Shown: positions 11,266 to 21,205, numbered from the stretch's first letter. The stretch is DNA of 64,000 bases from Gallionella sp. (GCA_028710525.1 JAQTTY010000015.1:1-64000), one strand, 5' to 3'. The notes: generated by a model from the sequence alone, not told the origin. Program-made: numbers and translations.

Positions 11266-12171
11266 TCAAACCTTATCATTCACTTCGCCACCTAAGGCGC
11301 GCAGCAGGTCTTTGAGCAACTTGGCCAGCTCACCTGTCATCAAAGTGAATTCGACATCAAATACCTCATCAGCATGGTCGGCCAGCGTCGCTGATTCTTC
11401 TTTGATGATGTCGAGAAATGCGACACGCTTGATCTGTAATTGCTCGGTGAGGACAAAAGACACGCGGTCATTCCAAGTCATGCCCAGACGTGTAGCGCGC
11501 TTGCCCACCGAGATATGGCGACGTATCTCATCGCCTTCCAGCGCATGATTGGCATAACGTACAGTAGCTTTACCTTCACCTGTGGCGCGCAGCTCAAGTT
11601 CGCGGTCTATGCTGAAACTGCCCGGCGCCTCCTCACTGGCCAGCCAGTCCGTCATTGCCGCAACCGGTGACAACTCAGTGTGTAACAACTTGAGCGGCAG
11701 ATCGTCCAGCGTCTTGCCCAACAGTTCCAACACCTCGTCTGCCTTCGCTGCGGAGGCCGCATCCACCACCAACCAACCGTTGACGGTATCTATCCATACA
11801 TAAGTCGCACGACGATAGACGAAAGCGCGCGGCAACAACTCCTCAGTGAGTTGCTCCTTGAGCTCCTTGACCTGTTTGCGTCCCAGCTTGAAACCTTGCT
11901 GAGCCTCGATGTCAGCGATACGCTCCTTAGCAAACTGATTGACCACCGAGGCGGGCAACAACTTCTGCTCCACTCCCATGGCGATCAGCATCTGGCCCTG
12001 CATCACATGCACCAGACGCTCGTCACTATGACAAGGTACCCAACCGCGACTTTGCTTTTCCAAGCCACTGCAGGGTTGTAAAGTCTTGAGCGCGAGCTTC
12101 TCTTGTAATGCTTGGGCTGTGATATTAAAACTGGACGGAAGACGATAGACGAAAAGATTTTTAAACCACAT
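11266..12171 (-). CDS. rdgC: Recombination-associated protein RdgC
   Basis: This protein of about 301 residues is an RdgC-type ring-forming DNA-binding protein that limits RecA activity. It begins MWFKNLFVYRLP, like E. coli RdgC, and carries LLPRAFVYRRATYVWIDTVN and the C-terminal FTLMTGELAKLL. I chose the ATG at 12171. An in-frame start at 12243 would add 24 unrelated residues and lies inside the terminator at 12230-12257. It precedes parE by 51 bases on the same strand. Confidence 0.95.
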   Translation of the reverse strand: MWFKNLFVYRLPSSFNITAQALQEKLALKTLQPCSGLEKQSRGWVPCHSDERLVHVMQGQMLIAMGVEQKLLPASVVNQFAKERIADIEAQQGFKLGRKQVKELKEQLTEELLPRAFVYRRATYVWIDTVNGWLVVDAASAAKADEVLELLGKTLDDLPLKLLHTELSPVAAMTDWLASEEAPGSFSIDRELELRATGEGKATVRYANHALEGDEIRRHISVGKRATRLGMTWNDRVSFVLTEQLQIKRVAFLDIIKEESATLADHADEVFDVEFTLMTGELAKLLKDLLRALGGEVNDKV

Positions 12172-12229
12172 ATAGGAATTACTCAATAAAGAACAAGGTG
12201 CGACAGCTACCTTGGGTGTGAAATAACGA

Positions 12230-12257
12230 TAAAAAATGGGCACCCTTTAGTGCCCAT
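12230..12257 (-). terminator. Rho-independent terminator at the end of the injection-system locus
   Basis: On the minus strand, perfect 8-bp arms ATGGGCAC and GTGCCCAT enclose a 6-base loop and run into TTTTTT. It lies 175 bases beyond the stop of the M4 peptidase gene and upstream of rdgC, so it marks the 3' border of the contractile injection system cluster. I see no gene in 12258-12431. Confidence 0.9.
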
Positions 12258-12431
12258 CTCAGTAATTAATAGTCGCGCAACACCCTGGTAAGCCCTAAAA
12301 ACTCCGCTCGAGCTAATATTTAAGATAGCTAGGAGCACTCGCGACTGCGGTGCGCAATGCTAGCACATAACCCCAGCAACGCTCCTCCCACTACGCTCCG
12401 ATATAGCCAGAGTCGACCAAAAAACATTACA

Positions 12432-14183
12432 TCAAACTATACCCGCAGCAGAAAATCCGTCCTCAACTGCTCTGACTCGTTGTGCCAAAGCTACGGCACT
12501 CTTGTTGCGGAATAAGGATCGTGTCGCCAACACCAATGCCCGACGACTGTCGGAGAACTGAGAGGTTCGCGAAAGATGAGAGGTCAACGCAATATAGAAC
12601 ATCGCTGCAAGCTGGCGACGAGTGAACAGGTACTTGCCTCCCGCTTTACTTGTCATGATCCGGTAGGCCGCAAAATTATGTATCCCGCTATTGGAGTGCA
12701 CCCCCCCATAGTCGTTGTTACCGTTGTACGGCGGAGTGGTCTTGACGAATTGACGCATATGCTTAGGCTGCCCCAGTCTAGTAGGGTCAGCCATGTTGCG
12801 TAACGCTTTGCCCGGCCCGTAAAAACCCACGCCGATCTCCCATATCCATTTATCAAGTGTCCGAGAAAAATTATTGATCAGAACACCGAAGATATCCGAA
12901 TACGACTCGTTCAGCGCACCTGCCTGAGTCTGGTATTCCAGGCGCGAGGTATGATCGGTCACGCCATGGAACATCTCATGCCCCACCACATCAAGCATGG
13001 AAGCGATCGAATAGAAAGAACCGTCGGGAAACTTGATCTGTCCGTAAACCATCTGATTACCGTTCCAATACGCGTTCTTCCATTGCTTAGCCGGCGTCAC
13101 CCCTTCGTCACGATCCCAACAATTCACGGTGGACACCATCTCCCCGCCTTTGTTGTCGATGTTGTTACGTAGCACGATCTTGCGCAAAAACTTAGCGACC
13201 GCCGCGCCGTTGGCATGTGCTCCAATCGCCTCCAACGGCCAAGGTGCTGGCGGCTTGATGTATAACGCGCCAGGTAACTGGTCACTTTGTGCCCAAGGAT
13301 CCTTGAAGTCGAAGCCATAAGTAGTGACATTCATGGTGCTGTCGTGCAAGCGACGCTTACCATTCGCAGCAGTCTCGACCGTGATCTTGCGCGACTTGTT
13401 CAACGCATCCCGAACAACCTCTTGTAGCACAGCTATGGTGTTCAATCGAGGTAGTTCAGCCAGCAACTTCCCCGTATGTGCATCGACGATATAGTCTTGA
13501 AGTGGCGACTCGATATTGCCTTGCTTAGAAATGACGTGAGAATCTTTAGGTACATCTTCGATAATATAGGCGAGACGCCACACAGCGGTATTCTGATCAA
13601 AGTAATAATAAAGACGCGGAGTCTGGCTCAACGATTTCAACACTTGGCCTGATACTTTGGCTGCAACTTTCAAGGCAGCCAAAGGAGAGACTGAGGCTAG
13701 ATGCGAGACCCCGTTCGGAGTACCTAATGATGAGTTTATTGCGAGACATTGGTTATTCTTGCCAAGTTCTACGATGACCAAAGAACCGTATACCGGAATC
13801 TTGTTGAATTGTTGCCTGAACTTGACCAACGTCGTCCCTGTTAGCGGCACCACCTCGCTACCCAGACTCTTAAACTCGCTCTCAGCAGTCTCGATCTTGG
13901 GGCGAGTAAACTTCTTGACCGCGGCACTGGCCAAAGCATGTTCCAGATGACTAAGCGCGGCGGACTCCGCATCCATACTCTTCAAACTGAACGCCGCTCC
14001 CGCAGCAAAACCTCTAACGGCTGGACGACTCTTTGCCAAGGTGGCGAAAGCGGCTTTTCCTGCCGCATCGGAGGCGTCCAACAGAAAACCTGACAGACCA
14101 GAAGGCGATACCCGACTACCTTTTGAAGGTAAATTTGCGGATGTTTCTTGCAACGTTTTGGTCGAATTTTTCTTTGTAGACAT
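12432..14183 (-). CDS. M4-family (thermolysin-type) zinc metalloprotease, candidate injection-system cargo
   Basis: This 583-residue protein has a propeptide-like region (about residues 90-245) and a thermolysin catalytic domain. The zinc motif HEMFH is at residues 402-406, the third-ligand motif ALNESYSD follows with Glu426, and the transition-state His is in HSNSGIHNFAAYR near residue 495. The substrate-side motif NAYWNGNQMVYG is also present. Secreted M4 enzymes normally start with a signal peptide; this one begins MSTKKNSTKTLQETSANLPS, which is polar with no hydrophobic core. It is the last gene of the locus, after the AAA+ ATPase and a probable toxin, where eCIS cargo genes usually lie. 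Cargo status is inference; intracellular processing is the alternative. AGGAG precedes the ATG. Confidence 0.88.
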   Translation of the reverse strand: MSTKKNSTKTLQETSANLPSKGSRVSPSGLSGFLLDASDAAGKAAFATLAKSRPAVRGFAAGAAFSLKSMDAESAALSHLEHALASAAVKKFTRPKIETAESEFKSLGSEVVPLTGTTLVKFRQQFNKIPVYGSLVIVELGKNNQCLAINSSLGTPNGVSHLASVSPLAALKVAAKVSGQVLKSLSQTPRLYYYFDQNTAVWRLAYIIEDVPKDSHVISKQGNIESPLQDYIVDAHTGKLLAELPRLNTIAVLQEVVRDALNKSRKITVETAANGKRRLHDSTMNVTTYGFDFKDPWAQSDQLPGALYIKPPAPWPLEAIGAHANGAAVAKFLRKIVLRNNIDNKGGEMVSTVNCWDRDEGVTPAKQWKNAYWNGNQMVYGQIKFPDGSFYSIASMLDVVGHEMFHGVTDHTSRLEYQTQAGALNESYSDIFGVLINNFSRTLDKWIWEIGVGFYGPGKALRNMADPTRLGQPKHMRQFVKTTPPYNGNNDYGGVHSNSGIHNFAAYRIMTSKAGGKYLFTRRQLAAMFYIALTSHLSRTSQFSDSRRALVLATRSLFRNKSAVALAQRVRAVEDGFSAAGIV

Positions 14184-14225
14184 GAACTTTCTCCTAGCAT
14201 CACAATTCTTACTCTCTGAGCTGTC

Positions 14226-17027
14226 CTATGCATCAAAGCCGACAATCTTGAAATACTTGCCATCCAAGTCAGCGACCTTTTTCTGAGCACCACCTTCAAC
14301 AGTAACTAAATAGTTATTAAGCTTCCCACCACCGAGCTGATTTATTCCACTATCAAGCGGCCACAAGTTAGGCATTAAATCTGGGCCAGACACCTGTAGC
14401 TCAATAACATGATCGCCATCAGTTTTAAATTCAGTTCTATCGTACCCATGAGACTCAATTAAATTATTAAAGCGATCTTTTCCGGAATCGCTTCTACCTT
14501 TTTTCTTTGGGCCTACCACTAGTCCTACTTTTGGTTGATACATCGACGCTATACCTATTTCCTCTCCTCCACCCGGAACAGCTTTGCTAGATTTGGGACT
14601 GTATTTTTTGCTTCCATCGATTTTCTCTATCACTTTTTGAGGAAGCCTGCCCCTAGGCTTTCCATTCGGCGACTTGGGTGCCAACCAAAAAGATATATAT
14701 TTTTCAATCGGTGGCTTTTGCCAACGTATGCTGTAAGGCTTACTCCTTGATCCATCACCAACTGCTTTACTCCTATTTGACAAAACGTCTGCATCCACAA
14801 AAATATCAGACAAGGCCCTTAAGTTCTTATCCAATTCGGCACTCAGTTTCCGAACTTCATTATTCTTCTTACCGTTTCTTGCTTTTTCAATATCAGACAT
14901 GCAACTAAAAATGGCCTTTTGAAGATTTAAAGCTGATTTTTTCTTGTTTGCATCCACAATTAACTTGATTGTTTCCTCAATGTAAGTTTTCTCACTATGA
15001 ACCGCTATACGCACGTTTGGAGGCTCGCCTTCAGTAGCGATATTGTGCGACTCTCCACTTTTAGTTTTGAAACCGATTTTTTTATTCCACCATTTCAAAA
15101 TATTTCCTACAGCCGATTTTGCCCCACCATATAACGCCTTGGCCTTCTCCACTATCCACGCGATCACTTTATCGATGGCCGTATCGACTTTGGCGCGGAT
15201 CTTTTCTATGACGCTCTTGATCTTGTCGGTGACTTTTCCCAGCCCGAGAAAGCCGGCGAGGAAACTGATCGACAGTGACAGCAATCCACCCAGTATCTTT
15301 TCCACACGATTTGCGGCGGCGGTGATATTGCCTCCCGCGATAGCGACGATGGAGTCGATGAAGGCAGTGACCACCTGGATGATCTTCGATATCTTCTGCA
15401 CGAACACCATGATGGTGTCGTAGATGGAGATGATCGCTGTGATAAATCCGGCACCCGGAATGAACATGGCGATGAGCTTAGGTACAGCTTTGGTGATTAC
15501 CGTTTCAGTCACAAAACTGACGATGCCACTGACCACCTGATCTTTAAGGTCGGTGAGTTTTTCTTTGATCAACTCCCAAGCGGCGGCGGGCCCACCTTTG
15601 ACGAGTGCGACGATGATGTCAAAACCCGTCTCCATGCCTTTCATGATGCTCTCTCCTGCGGGGCCGAGCACTTTGACGATCTTGCCGCGTATCTGCGCCC
15701 AACTGACCCCGAGCACACTCATCGCAAACTTACCCATCTCAGGAAGACTCAAAGCTTTAGGGAGGTAGACACCTTCTAGCGAGCCAGTCAGCCAGTCGAT
15801 CAATCCATTTTTTAAGTGGGTGCCAAAACGACTGGCAAAATTCTCGAAGCCGAGTTTGGCGGCTTTCACCAGATTGCCAACGAAAGGTAGTGGATTCTTG
15901 ATGATGCTTTTAAGTGCAGCGCCAGTGCGTTTGATGTAACCCATAAGACCAGGCTTGACCACATCGAAGATGATCTCCAGCAAGCTCCAACTCGTACCCA
16001 GCCCCCACAAGATGAAATCGGTAGCGACACTGATGAATGCACCTGCAATTTTGATATATGCGCCGGCTATGGTGACGATATCCACAAATGTCAGCGCGCT
16101 CAGTGTGGCGATGATTTTTTTCGGCACACTGCGCACCAAACCCATCAAACCGGCGAGCGCTCCCTGAAACCAAGTCCAGGCGCGCGCCACTGCGTTACCT
16201 CGTTTGATGTTTTGCCATATCTCCTCTTGTCCGATGAACTTCATGAACCCGCCTATCAGCGTCTCGGCGTTGCGTGACACTTTTTCACCGGTGATGGGAT
16301 CCTCGCCCAGTACCGCTTTGAGCAGATCGTAACCACGCGTGTCTTTTGCCAATGCCGCCAAGGGCAACAAGATCATTTGCTTGACCATCTTAAGAATATC
16401 AGTGGCCGCATTGACTCCGAACGAAATCAATCTAGAGATAGGTGCCGTAAATATCTGCTTTGCTCTTTCCCACACGTCACCCCAATTCCATGGCGCCAGA
16501 TCAGACCATCCAAGCGTATCGATAAAGCGGTTCAGGCCGCCCAGTATCTCGCCAGCGATATCCCCTAATGTAGCGATCTGTCGTGCCGCCCATGCGGCTA
16601 CTTGTTCTATTAATCCATGATTGTCGAGTACCGTAGTGATGATTCCACCGCCAGGCACCATCTCAATCAAGGCGCGCAACAGATTAGGCGCACTGCGGCT
16701 GACCGCCCTGAAGTTGATTGGATTGAAGCCCAGCACGATGGTCAACATCCTGAAGCCGGGGATATTGCCCGACCAATCTGCGAACTTATCCAAGACCTTC
16801 TGTATCGTCCCACTGCGCGCCGGTGCGGGTGGCGGCGCTGCATTACTGAGCGCAGGGCCAGCCTGAGCGACATTGCTCTGGCGATTAGCCGAGCTCACCG
16901 TCACCGCAGGTGTCGCGACATTCTGCATTGCACCTGCAGTGGATGCAGTACGCGTCTGAGTCGCCACAGTGGGACTCGCCGCCGGAGTCGCGCTGTTTCG
17001 AGTGACAGCGGCGGCGACGGGGCTCAT
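14226..17027 (-). CDS. Large helical eCIS-associated protein with HNH-nuclease-like C-terminal tip, candidate toxin
   Basis: About 933 residues. I start at the ATG at 17027, which overlaps the ATPase stop (ATGA); an upstream GTG at 17057 is less likely. The first 70 residues are rich in Ala, Thr, Pro and Ser with no signal peptide. Residues about 75-640 are a long series of amphipathic and hydrophobic helices, tape-measure-like. Residues about 640-933 differ: they are Lys- and Ser-rich and end in DGDHVIELQ (DH at 872-873) followed by PNLWPLDSGIN, a pattern seen in HNH/Endo VII-type toxin nucleases. Bases 14226 to about 15100 are visibly richer in A and T than the rest of the gene, suggesting the tip was acquired separately. 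No immunity gene is adjacent. The nuclease role is inference. Confidence 0.75.
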   Translation of the reverse strand: MSPVAAAVTRNSATPAASPTVATQTRTASTAGAMQNVATPAVTVSSANRQSNVAQAGPALSNAAPPPAPARSGTIQKVLDKFADWSGNIPGFRMLTIVLGFNPINFRAVSRSAPNLLRALIEMVPGGGIITTVLDNHGLIEQVAAWAARQIATLGDIAGEILGGLNRFIDTLGWSDLAPWNWGDVWERAKQIFTAPISRLISFGVNAATDILKMVKQMILLPLAALAKDTRGYDLLKAVLGEDPITGEKVSRNAETLIGGFMKFIGQEEIWQNIKRGNAVARAWTWFQGALAGLMGLVRSVPKKIIATLSALTFVDIVTIAGAYIKIAGAFISVATDFILWGLGTSWSLLEIIFDVVKPGLMGYIKRTGAALKSIIKNPLPFVGNLVKAAKLGFENFASRFGTHLKNGLIDWLTGSLEGVYLPKALSLPEMGKFAMSVLGVSWAQIRGKIVKVLGPAGESIMKGMETGFDIIVALVKGGPAAAWELIKEKLTDLKDQVVSGIVSFVTETVITKAVPKLIAMFIPGAGFITAIISIYDTIMVFVQKISKIIQVVTAFIDSIVAIAGGNITAAANRVEKILGGLLSLSISFLAGFLGLGKVTDKIKSVIEKIRAKVDTAIDKVIAWIVEKAKALYGGAKSAVGNILKWWNKKIGFKTKSGESHNIATEGEPPNVRIAVHSEKTYIEETIKLIVDANKKKSALNLQKAIFSCMSDIEKARNGKKNNEVRKLSAELDKNLRALSDIFVDADVLSNRSKAVGDGSRSKPYSIRWQKPPIEKYISFWLAPKSPNGKPRGRLPQKVIEKIDGSKKYSPKSSKAVPGGGEEIGIASMYQPKVGLVVGPKKKGRSDSGKDRFNNLIESHGYDRTEFKTDGDHVIELQVSGPDLMPNLWPLDSGINQLGGGKLNNYLVTVEGGAQKKVADLDGKYFKIVGFDA

Positions 17028-19105
17028 GTTCCCGACTCCATTTCGGGCAAGGGGCACAAGCCGCCCATTTGCCGATACTCGCGCTGAACTGCACGATATA
17101 ACTCATGCTCTCCTATGACCTTATCGCCCGCCAGTAATGCCGCGTGCAAGACGATGTTGCGTATCTGTCCGCCGGACAGCACGCAGCGCAATGAGAACTC
17201 ATCCAACAAATCCTGAGTGACCGCATGCTGCACAGGTAGGTGGGCAAGCAAGATGCGTTGGCGTTCCAGTGAAGACGGTTGATAAAAATCAACCGTCGCA
17301 TCCATACGGCGACGGAATGCGCTATCGATGGCCGAGGATAGATTCGTGGTCAAAATAACGATCCCTTGGTAGCTATCCATGCGCTGCAACAGGAAATTCG
17401 TCTGATTGTTCATATGATGATCGACTGAATTACTCACCGCCTCGATGCGTTTTCCGAACAGCGCATCGGCCTCATCGATCAGCAGAACGACATCGGTAGC
17501 GGTCGCGCAATCGAGTAGCTCGCCCATATTCTTTTCCGTCTCACCGATGTATTTGCTGACAATCGCCGCCAGGTTGCACACATAGATATCCTTACCCAGT
17601 CGACTAGCCAGTATCCTCGCTGCCAGCGTCTTACCGGTTCCACTCGCTCCGGTGAATAACGCGCGAACACCCGATGAAATCTGCTTGCCGAATGCCGGCC
17701 CCAATGACATTCCGAACTGATCACGATGACGGCAACGATATTCCAACAGCGCAAGCTCCTCTGCCGTACCCGGTTCGACGATGAGCAGTGACGCAGAAGT
17801 ATCGACCGCGCCATCTGCCTGTCGCTCGATAGGGAACAGTGGCGGCAAGCGCATCGTCAACGCATCCAAAGCCTCACGCCCGTAGCTGCGCGCGGCCTGA
17901 TGCAGATCATCCATTTCAATAGATGCACGCCCCGCCGCATGAGCTTGCACTCTAGCCTGAGTCGCGATACCAAAGATGATTCCTGTTGCGATACGCGCTT
18001 CGCCGGCGATGCCCTCGCGCAACGCGGCCGAGGCATCAGGCAATGCACGCGCCCATAACACACTGCGCGCTACATGCTCCGGCATAGGCAACTCTAGTAT
18101 CGCCATACGCAAACCCGTAGGTACGTCCATCCCACCTTCATGCCCCAATATCACGATGACGGGCATGCCAGTCCAGTATCCCTCAGGCAGGGACAATCGC
18201 TCCCCCAGATGGGCCGCACCAACGAGCATAGGGATCGCCCCTAGGGCAGCAGCTAAGGGACAGAGCGAGCGAGCCACATCTGCATCCCGCGTGGCGGCCA
18301 AAGTCGATCCCAGCACACCGTATCCTGCCTCACCCGCTATCGCAGCCGCCAACATGCCTCTGCCGTTATGCATAGGCCCACGCAAAACCAATAGATCGAG
18401 TTCACCCGCTGCCAGCAGTGCTGCCAACCCACGCGCTCTTTCTGTCAGCGCTGCGGGCAACACCAACTCATTCAGATACGCGACATCAGCACGGGGGCGA
18501 TGCAAGAACTTGTCCGGCAACACAGCCACGCCATCACCCCGCAACACAGACCACAATCCGTCGGGCAAGCGCAGCCCCCATCCTGACAATGGTGCAGCAG
18601 GATTGGTTGCGACCAACAAGCCCAACTTTGCCAGTCGCCTGATCCGATTCAGACCCGCTGCCGTGTCCTCTTCAGGCTGTAGCCATGAGGCCAGCAGGCC
18701 CGCTATCGGCCTAGACTCACCCGTCACCCCATGCAACGCTTCGAATAGCGTGCCGATACGCAAATCGTCTTCAACCAAGCCCGCACCGGCAAGCAAAACC
18801 ATATCGGCATAGCTCAAACCAGCACACTCACGCAAAGCGCGCAACGGCAGGAACTCGTCGTGTGCGCCTTCGAAGGTTTCCACCTTTTCTCGCCATAAGC
18901 TCGGCGCGGTGCTGACCTCCACACCTAGCAGACCTTCACGCGCAAGCTCATTGCTGTAACCACCGAGGAAGGGGAATCGCTCTGTGACACTATCGAAATC
19001 ACCGAATGCCTCCACCGCCTGTCGCATCATCGCCACCACTGCGGCATAGAAGACCAATCGAAAGTGGGTCGAGGCAAGTGTCTCGTTGTCGTTGAGATCA
19101 GGCAT
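17024..19105 (-). CDS. AAA+ ATPase of the contractile injection system (Afp15-like)
   Basis: About 693 residues. The C-terminal third is an AAA+ module with Walker A GASGTGKT, Walker B VVLLIDEADALFGKR, a sensor-1 TTNLS and an Arg-rich FRRRMDATVDF. The N-terminal two-thirds are degenerate; LRGPMHNGRGM resembles a decayed second P-loop. An ATPase of this kind is a standard eCIS gene, thought to help particle assembly or cargo loading. I chose the ATG at 19105 (MPDLNDNETLAS, preceded by GGGTG); it overlaps the end of the upstream gene by 8 bases, whereas the longer form adds 48 Trp/Arg/Cys-rich residues that look non-coding. Confidence 0.9.
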   Translation of the reverse strand: MPDLNDNETLASTHFRLVFYAAVVAMMRQAVEAFGDFDSVTERFPFLGGYSNELAREGLLGVEVSTAPSLWREKVETFEGAHDEFLPLRALRECAGLSYADMVLLAGAGLVEDDLRIGTLFEALHGVTGESRPIAGLLASWLQPEEDTAAGLNRIRRLAKLGLLVATNPAAPLSGWGLRLPDGLWSVLRGDGVAVLPDKFLHRPRADVAYLNELVLPAALTERARGLAALLAAGELDLLVLRGPMHNGRGMLAAAIAGEAGYGVLGSTLAATRDADVARSLCPLAAALGAIPMLVGAAHLGERLSLPEGYWTGMPVIVILGHEGGMDVPTGLRMAILELPMPEHVARSVLWARALPDASAALREGIAGEARIATGIIFGIATQARVQAHAAGRASIEMDDLHQAARSYGREALDALTMRLPPLFPIERQADGAVDTSASLLIVEPGTAEELALLEYRCRHRDQFGMSLGPAFGKQISSGVRALFTGASGTGKTLAARILASRLGKDIYVCNLAAIVSKYIGETEKNMGELLDCATATDVVLLIDEADALFGKRIEAVSNSVDHHMNNQTNFLLQRMDSYQGIVILTTNLSSAIDSAFRRRMDATVDFYQPSSLERQRILLAHLPVQHAVTQDLLDEFSLRCVLSGGQIRNIVLHAALLAGDKVIGEHELYRAVQREYRQMGGLCPLPEMESGT

Positions 19106-21158
19106 GTTCACACCCAAAATAAAAACGCAGGTCGCGCCCTGCTGCCGGTATCCAACCCGGATCACGATCCAGGCCCGCCATGCGCACCGCCACCGGCAAT
19201 TGCTCCAGCGAAAAATACACAGCAAGACGCTCGGTATCCCATTCGACACGTCCCGACAGACTTAGCAAGGTACGACAAGCTCGCCGCCAGTTCGTATCGC
19301 CCAAAGCTAATGCCACGCGTCGCCCCAGATAAGGCATCACCCAAGCGCGCCAGCGTGCCAATGGTGCATGACGAGCCATAGAAAGACTTTCCGATGGCCG
19401 GATACAGGGCAGCCTATAAGCCGCCGACTCGATCAGTAGCTGATTTGCCACACGCATATCATTACGCCGGATGTCGAGCACAATAAAGCCTGCCGGATGT
19501 ATGACTCGCAACCTTGTGTTATCCGCCTCCCAACGCCACTCGTCAGCTTCATCCCTAAACGGCTCCAGCCATGCCGGCGGCATACGCCACTCCGAGGGCG
19601 GTGTAAAACCCATACCTAGTCGCTGCCCTTCCTCACGTCCGGCGAGCTCGGTCAGCACCAACCAGAGCGGGTCGTAACGTACCTTTGGGCCAACCAAGTC
19701 TGTCGCCGCGAGCGCAAGGAAATCCCAAAATGGAAGTTCCAGACCGCGATCCAATGGACGTGTGAAATCGGCATACAAATCCAAGGACAAGGCGGCATTG
19801 CACAAAAAGAACACCCCGCCAAATTGCGTATCGCAAAGCTGAGTTCCCATATTCCCGTTCGACGTCACTTGCTCTGTGACATACGCCCTACTCTTCGATA
19901 CGCTCTCAGCCAAACGATTATGTTCAAGTGATAGCGGTACGAGTGCAGCCGCTATAGTCAGAGTTGCTGCCTCTAATTTTTCGGGTTGCTGCGGCTGGGA
20001 TAGTGATGTCGAAGTGTCCGATAGTGGCTCAGGGATTAGCGTTTCCTCTGGCGCGGCAAACTCGGCTATCGGCAAGCTGAATATACTACCGTCGATGCGC
20101 TCGTCTGATGATGCTCCAAGTCTGTTCACCCTGAGCTTGTCGATGGTTGAACGGACTACAACCCACTCATCCGAAATAGGGCTGACGATACGTTCCACCG
20201 AGGACTGCAGTTCGTTCGCCCCCCCTCCGTTGACTTTATGCGCTGCAGAATTTTCATTGGGGTGATGCGTGTCGTGCCGGACAGGCAAGACATATGGCTG
20301 ACTGCCGCGTTTTATTTCACTGGCTTGTGCAGTCGCTTGCGCTAACAGTGTAGGCAACGCTTGTGCAAAGGCCGTGCTACGCACCAAGCGGGGTAGCCTT
20401 AGCAGCGACAAACCCACCACCAGCAATCGACGCTGTGCGATATTCAGCCCAGTCGCCCATGCCTCAGGAAGAGCGATGCGCATCTGTTGCTCCAGCGCAG
20501 GTGTGGATGCCCGTGCGACTGCCTGATGCGATTGCAGTTGCGTGTCTTTCTCCTGCTGTGGTGCAACCGTTACGCCTTCAGCAGCGAGCAGCATAAGTCC
20601 ATGTGCACGTATCACAGCCCGTGTCACCGCCTCGACCTCGGCCAAATCTAATGTGCGCACAAATGCTGCCGCATCGTTGTTGTCTGCCAAGCGCGCGAGT
20701 GCGGTCGGCACATACGTCGCTTCGTTCAACCACAGTTGCGCCGCAACACGGGACAAGTCTGATGTATTCAATAGCACGCGCCACCACCATCTATAGGCTA
20801 ACTGATGACGCAAATGGTCGCGCGCCACACAAGCCAATAACTCCGCACGATCCGCGAACAGCACGGCCTCGGCGTTGAGCGGTACGGGGCCGTGCGCCGG
20901 ACGAGCCGCATGCCGTGCCAAGCGTTCCATCTCATCACCCAATATGCCGCCGACCGACTGTGAATAGCGCGACTTAGCTTGCAACCGAACAGATAAGTCA
21001 CGCACACACAACACAGCGGAGGGACCCACACCAGATACGATATCGGGGAGTTGAGCTAATAGTCGTTCCGTGCCGCGCCGTGCAGCAAGACCATCAAGCC
21101 GCGCGCCTCGTACTACTGCGTGGCGTATGGTCGTTGCGGTCAGATCGGCTAAACTCAT
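19098..21158 (-). CDS. eCIS-associated protein of unknown function, 686 residues
   Basis: I do not recognise a catalytic motif. The N-terminus (IRHAVVRGARLDGLAARRG, then LPDIVSGVGPSAVLCVRDL) and a central FGGVFFLCNAALSLDLYADF followed by LPFWDFLALAATDLVGP look like a conserved eCIS component that travels with the AAA+ ATPase. The position matches that of Afp14, the tape measure, next to Afp15, but the sequence does not have the long regular helices expected of a ruler, so I leave the role open. A copy of a dispersed repeat sits in frame around residues 335-346. The gene starts at an ATG preceded by a G-rich ribosome binding site. Confidence 0.7.
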   Translation of the reverse strand: MSLADLTATTIRHAVVRGARLDGLAARRGTERLLAQLPDIVSGVGPSAVLCVRDLSVRLQAKSRYSQSVGGILGDEMERLARHAARPAHGPVPLNAEAVLFADRAELLACVARDHLRHQLAYRWWWRVLLNTSDLSRVAAQLWLNEATYVPTALARLADNNDAAAFVRTLDLAEVEAVTRAVIRAHGLMLLAAEGVTVAPQQEKDTQLQSHQAVARASTPALEQQMRIALPEAWATGLNIAQRRLLVVGLSLLRLPRLVRSTAFAQALPTLLAQATAQASEIKRGSQPYVLPVRHDTHHPNENSAAHKVNGGGANELQSSVERIVSPISDEWVVVRSTIDKLRVNRLGASSDERIDGSIFSLPIAEFAAPEETLIPEPLSDTSTSLSQPQQPEKLEAATLTIAAALVPLSLEHNRLAESVSKSRAYVTEQVTSNGNMGTQLCDTQFGGVFFLCNAALSLDLYADFTRPLDRGLELPFWDFLALAATDLVGPKVRYDPLWLVLTELAGREEGQRLGMGFTPPSEWRMPPAWLEPFRDEADEWRWEADNTRLRVIHPAGFIVLDIRRNDMRVANQLLIESAAYRLPCIRPSESLSMARHAPLARWRAWVMPYLGRRVALALGDTNWRRACRTLLSLSGRVEWDTERLAVYFSLEQLPVAVRMAGLDRDPGWIPAAGRDLRFYFGCEHA
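20121..20156. repeat. Dispersed TTCGACAAGCTCA-type repeat inside a coding sequence
   Basis: The stretch contains GTTCACCCTGAGCTTGTCGA and ends GGTTGAACGG, giving outer imperfect inverted ends. It is the same repeat type as at 29202-29281. Here it lies in frame in the 686-residue gene and does not interrupt it. Confidence 0.7.
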
Positions 21159-21205
21159 CTTCGCCCCCCTGCGTTATCAGCAAACTTGCGATGCTGTCAT
21201 CCCCC

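Noticed and set aside
17976..18812. 278-codon plus-strand open frame opposite the AAA+ ATPase
   Set aside because: Low-complexity Ser/Pro/Ala/Arg composition typical of an antisense frame in GC-rich DNA.
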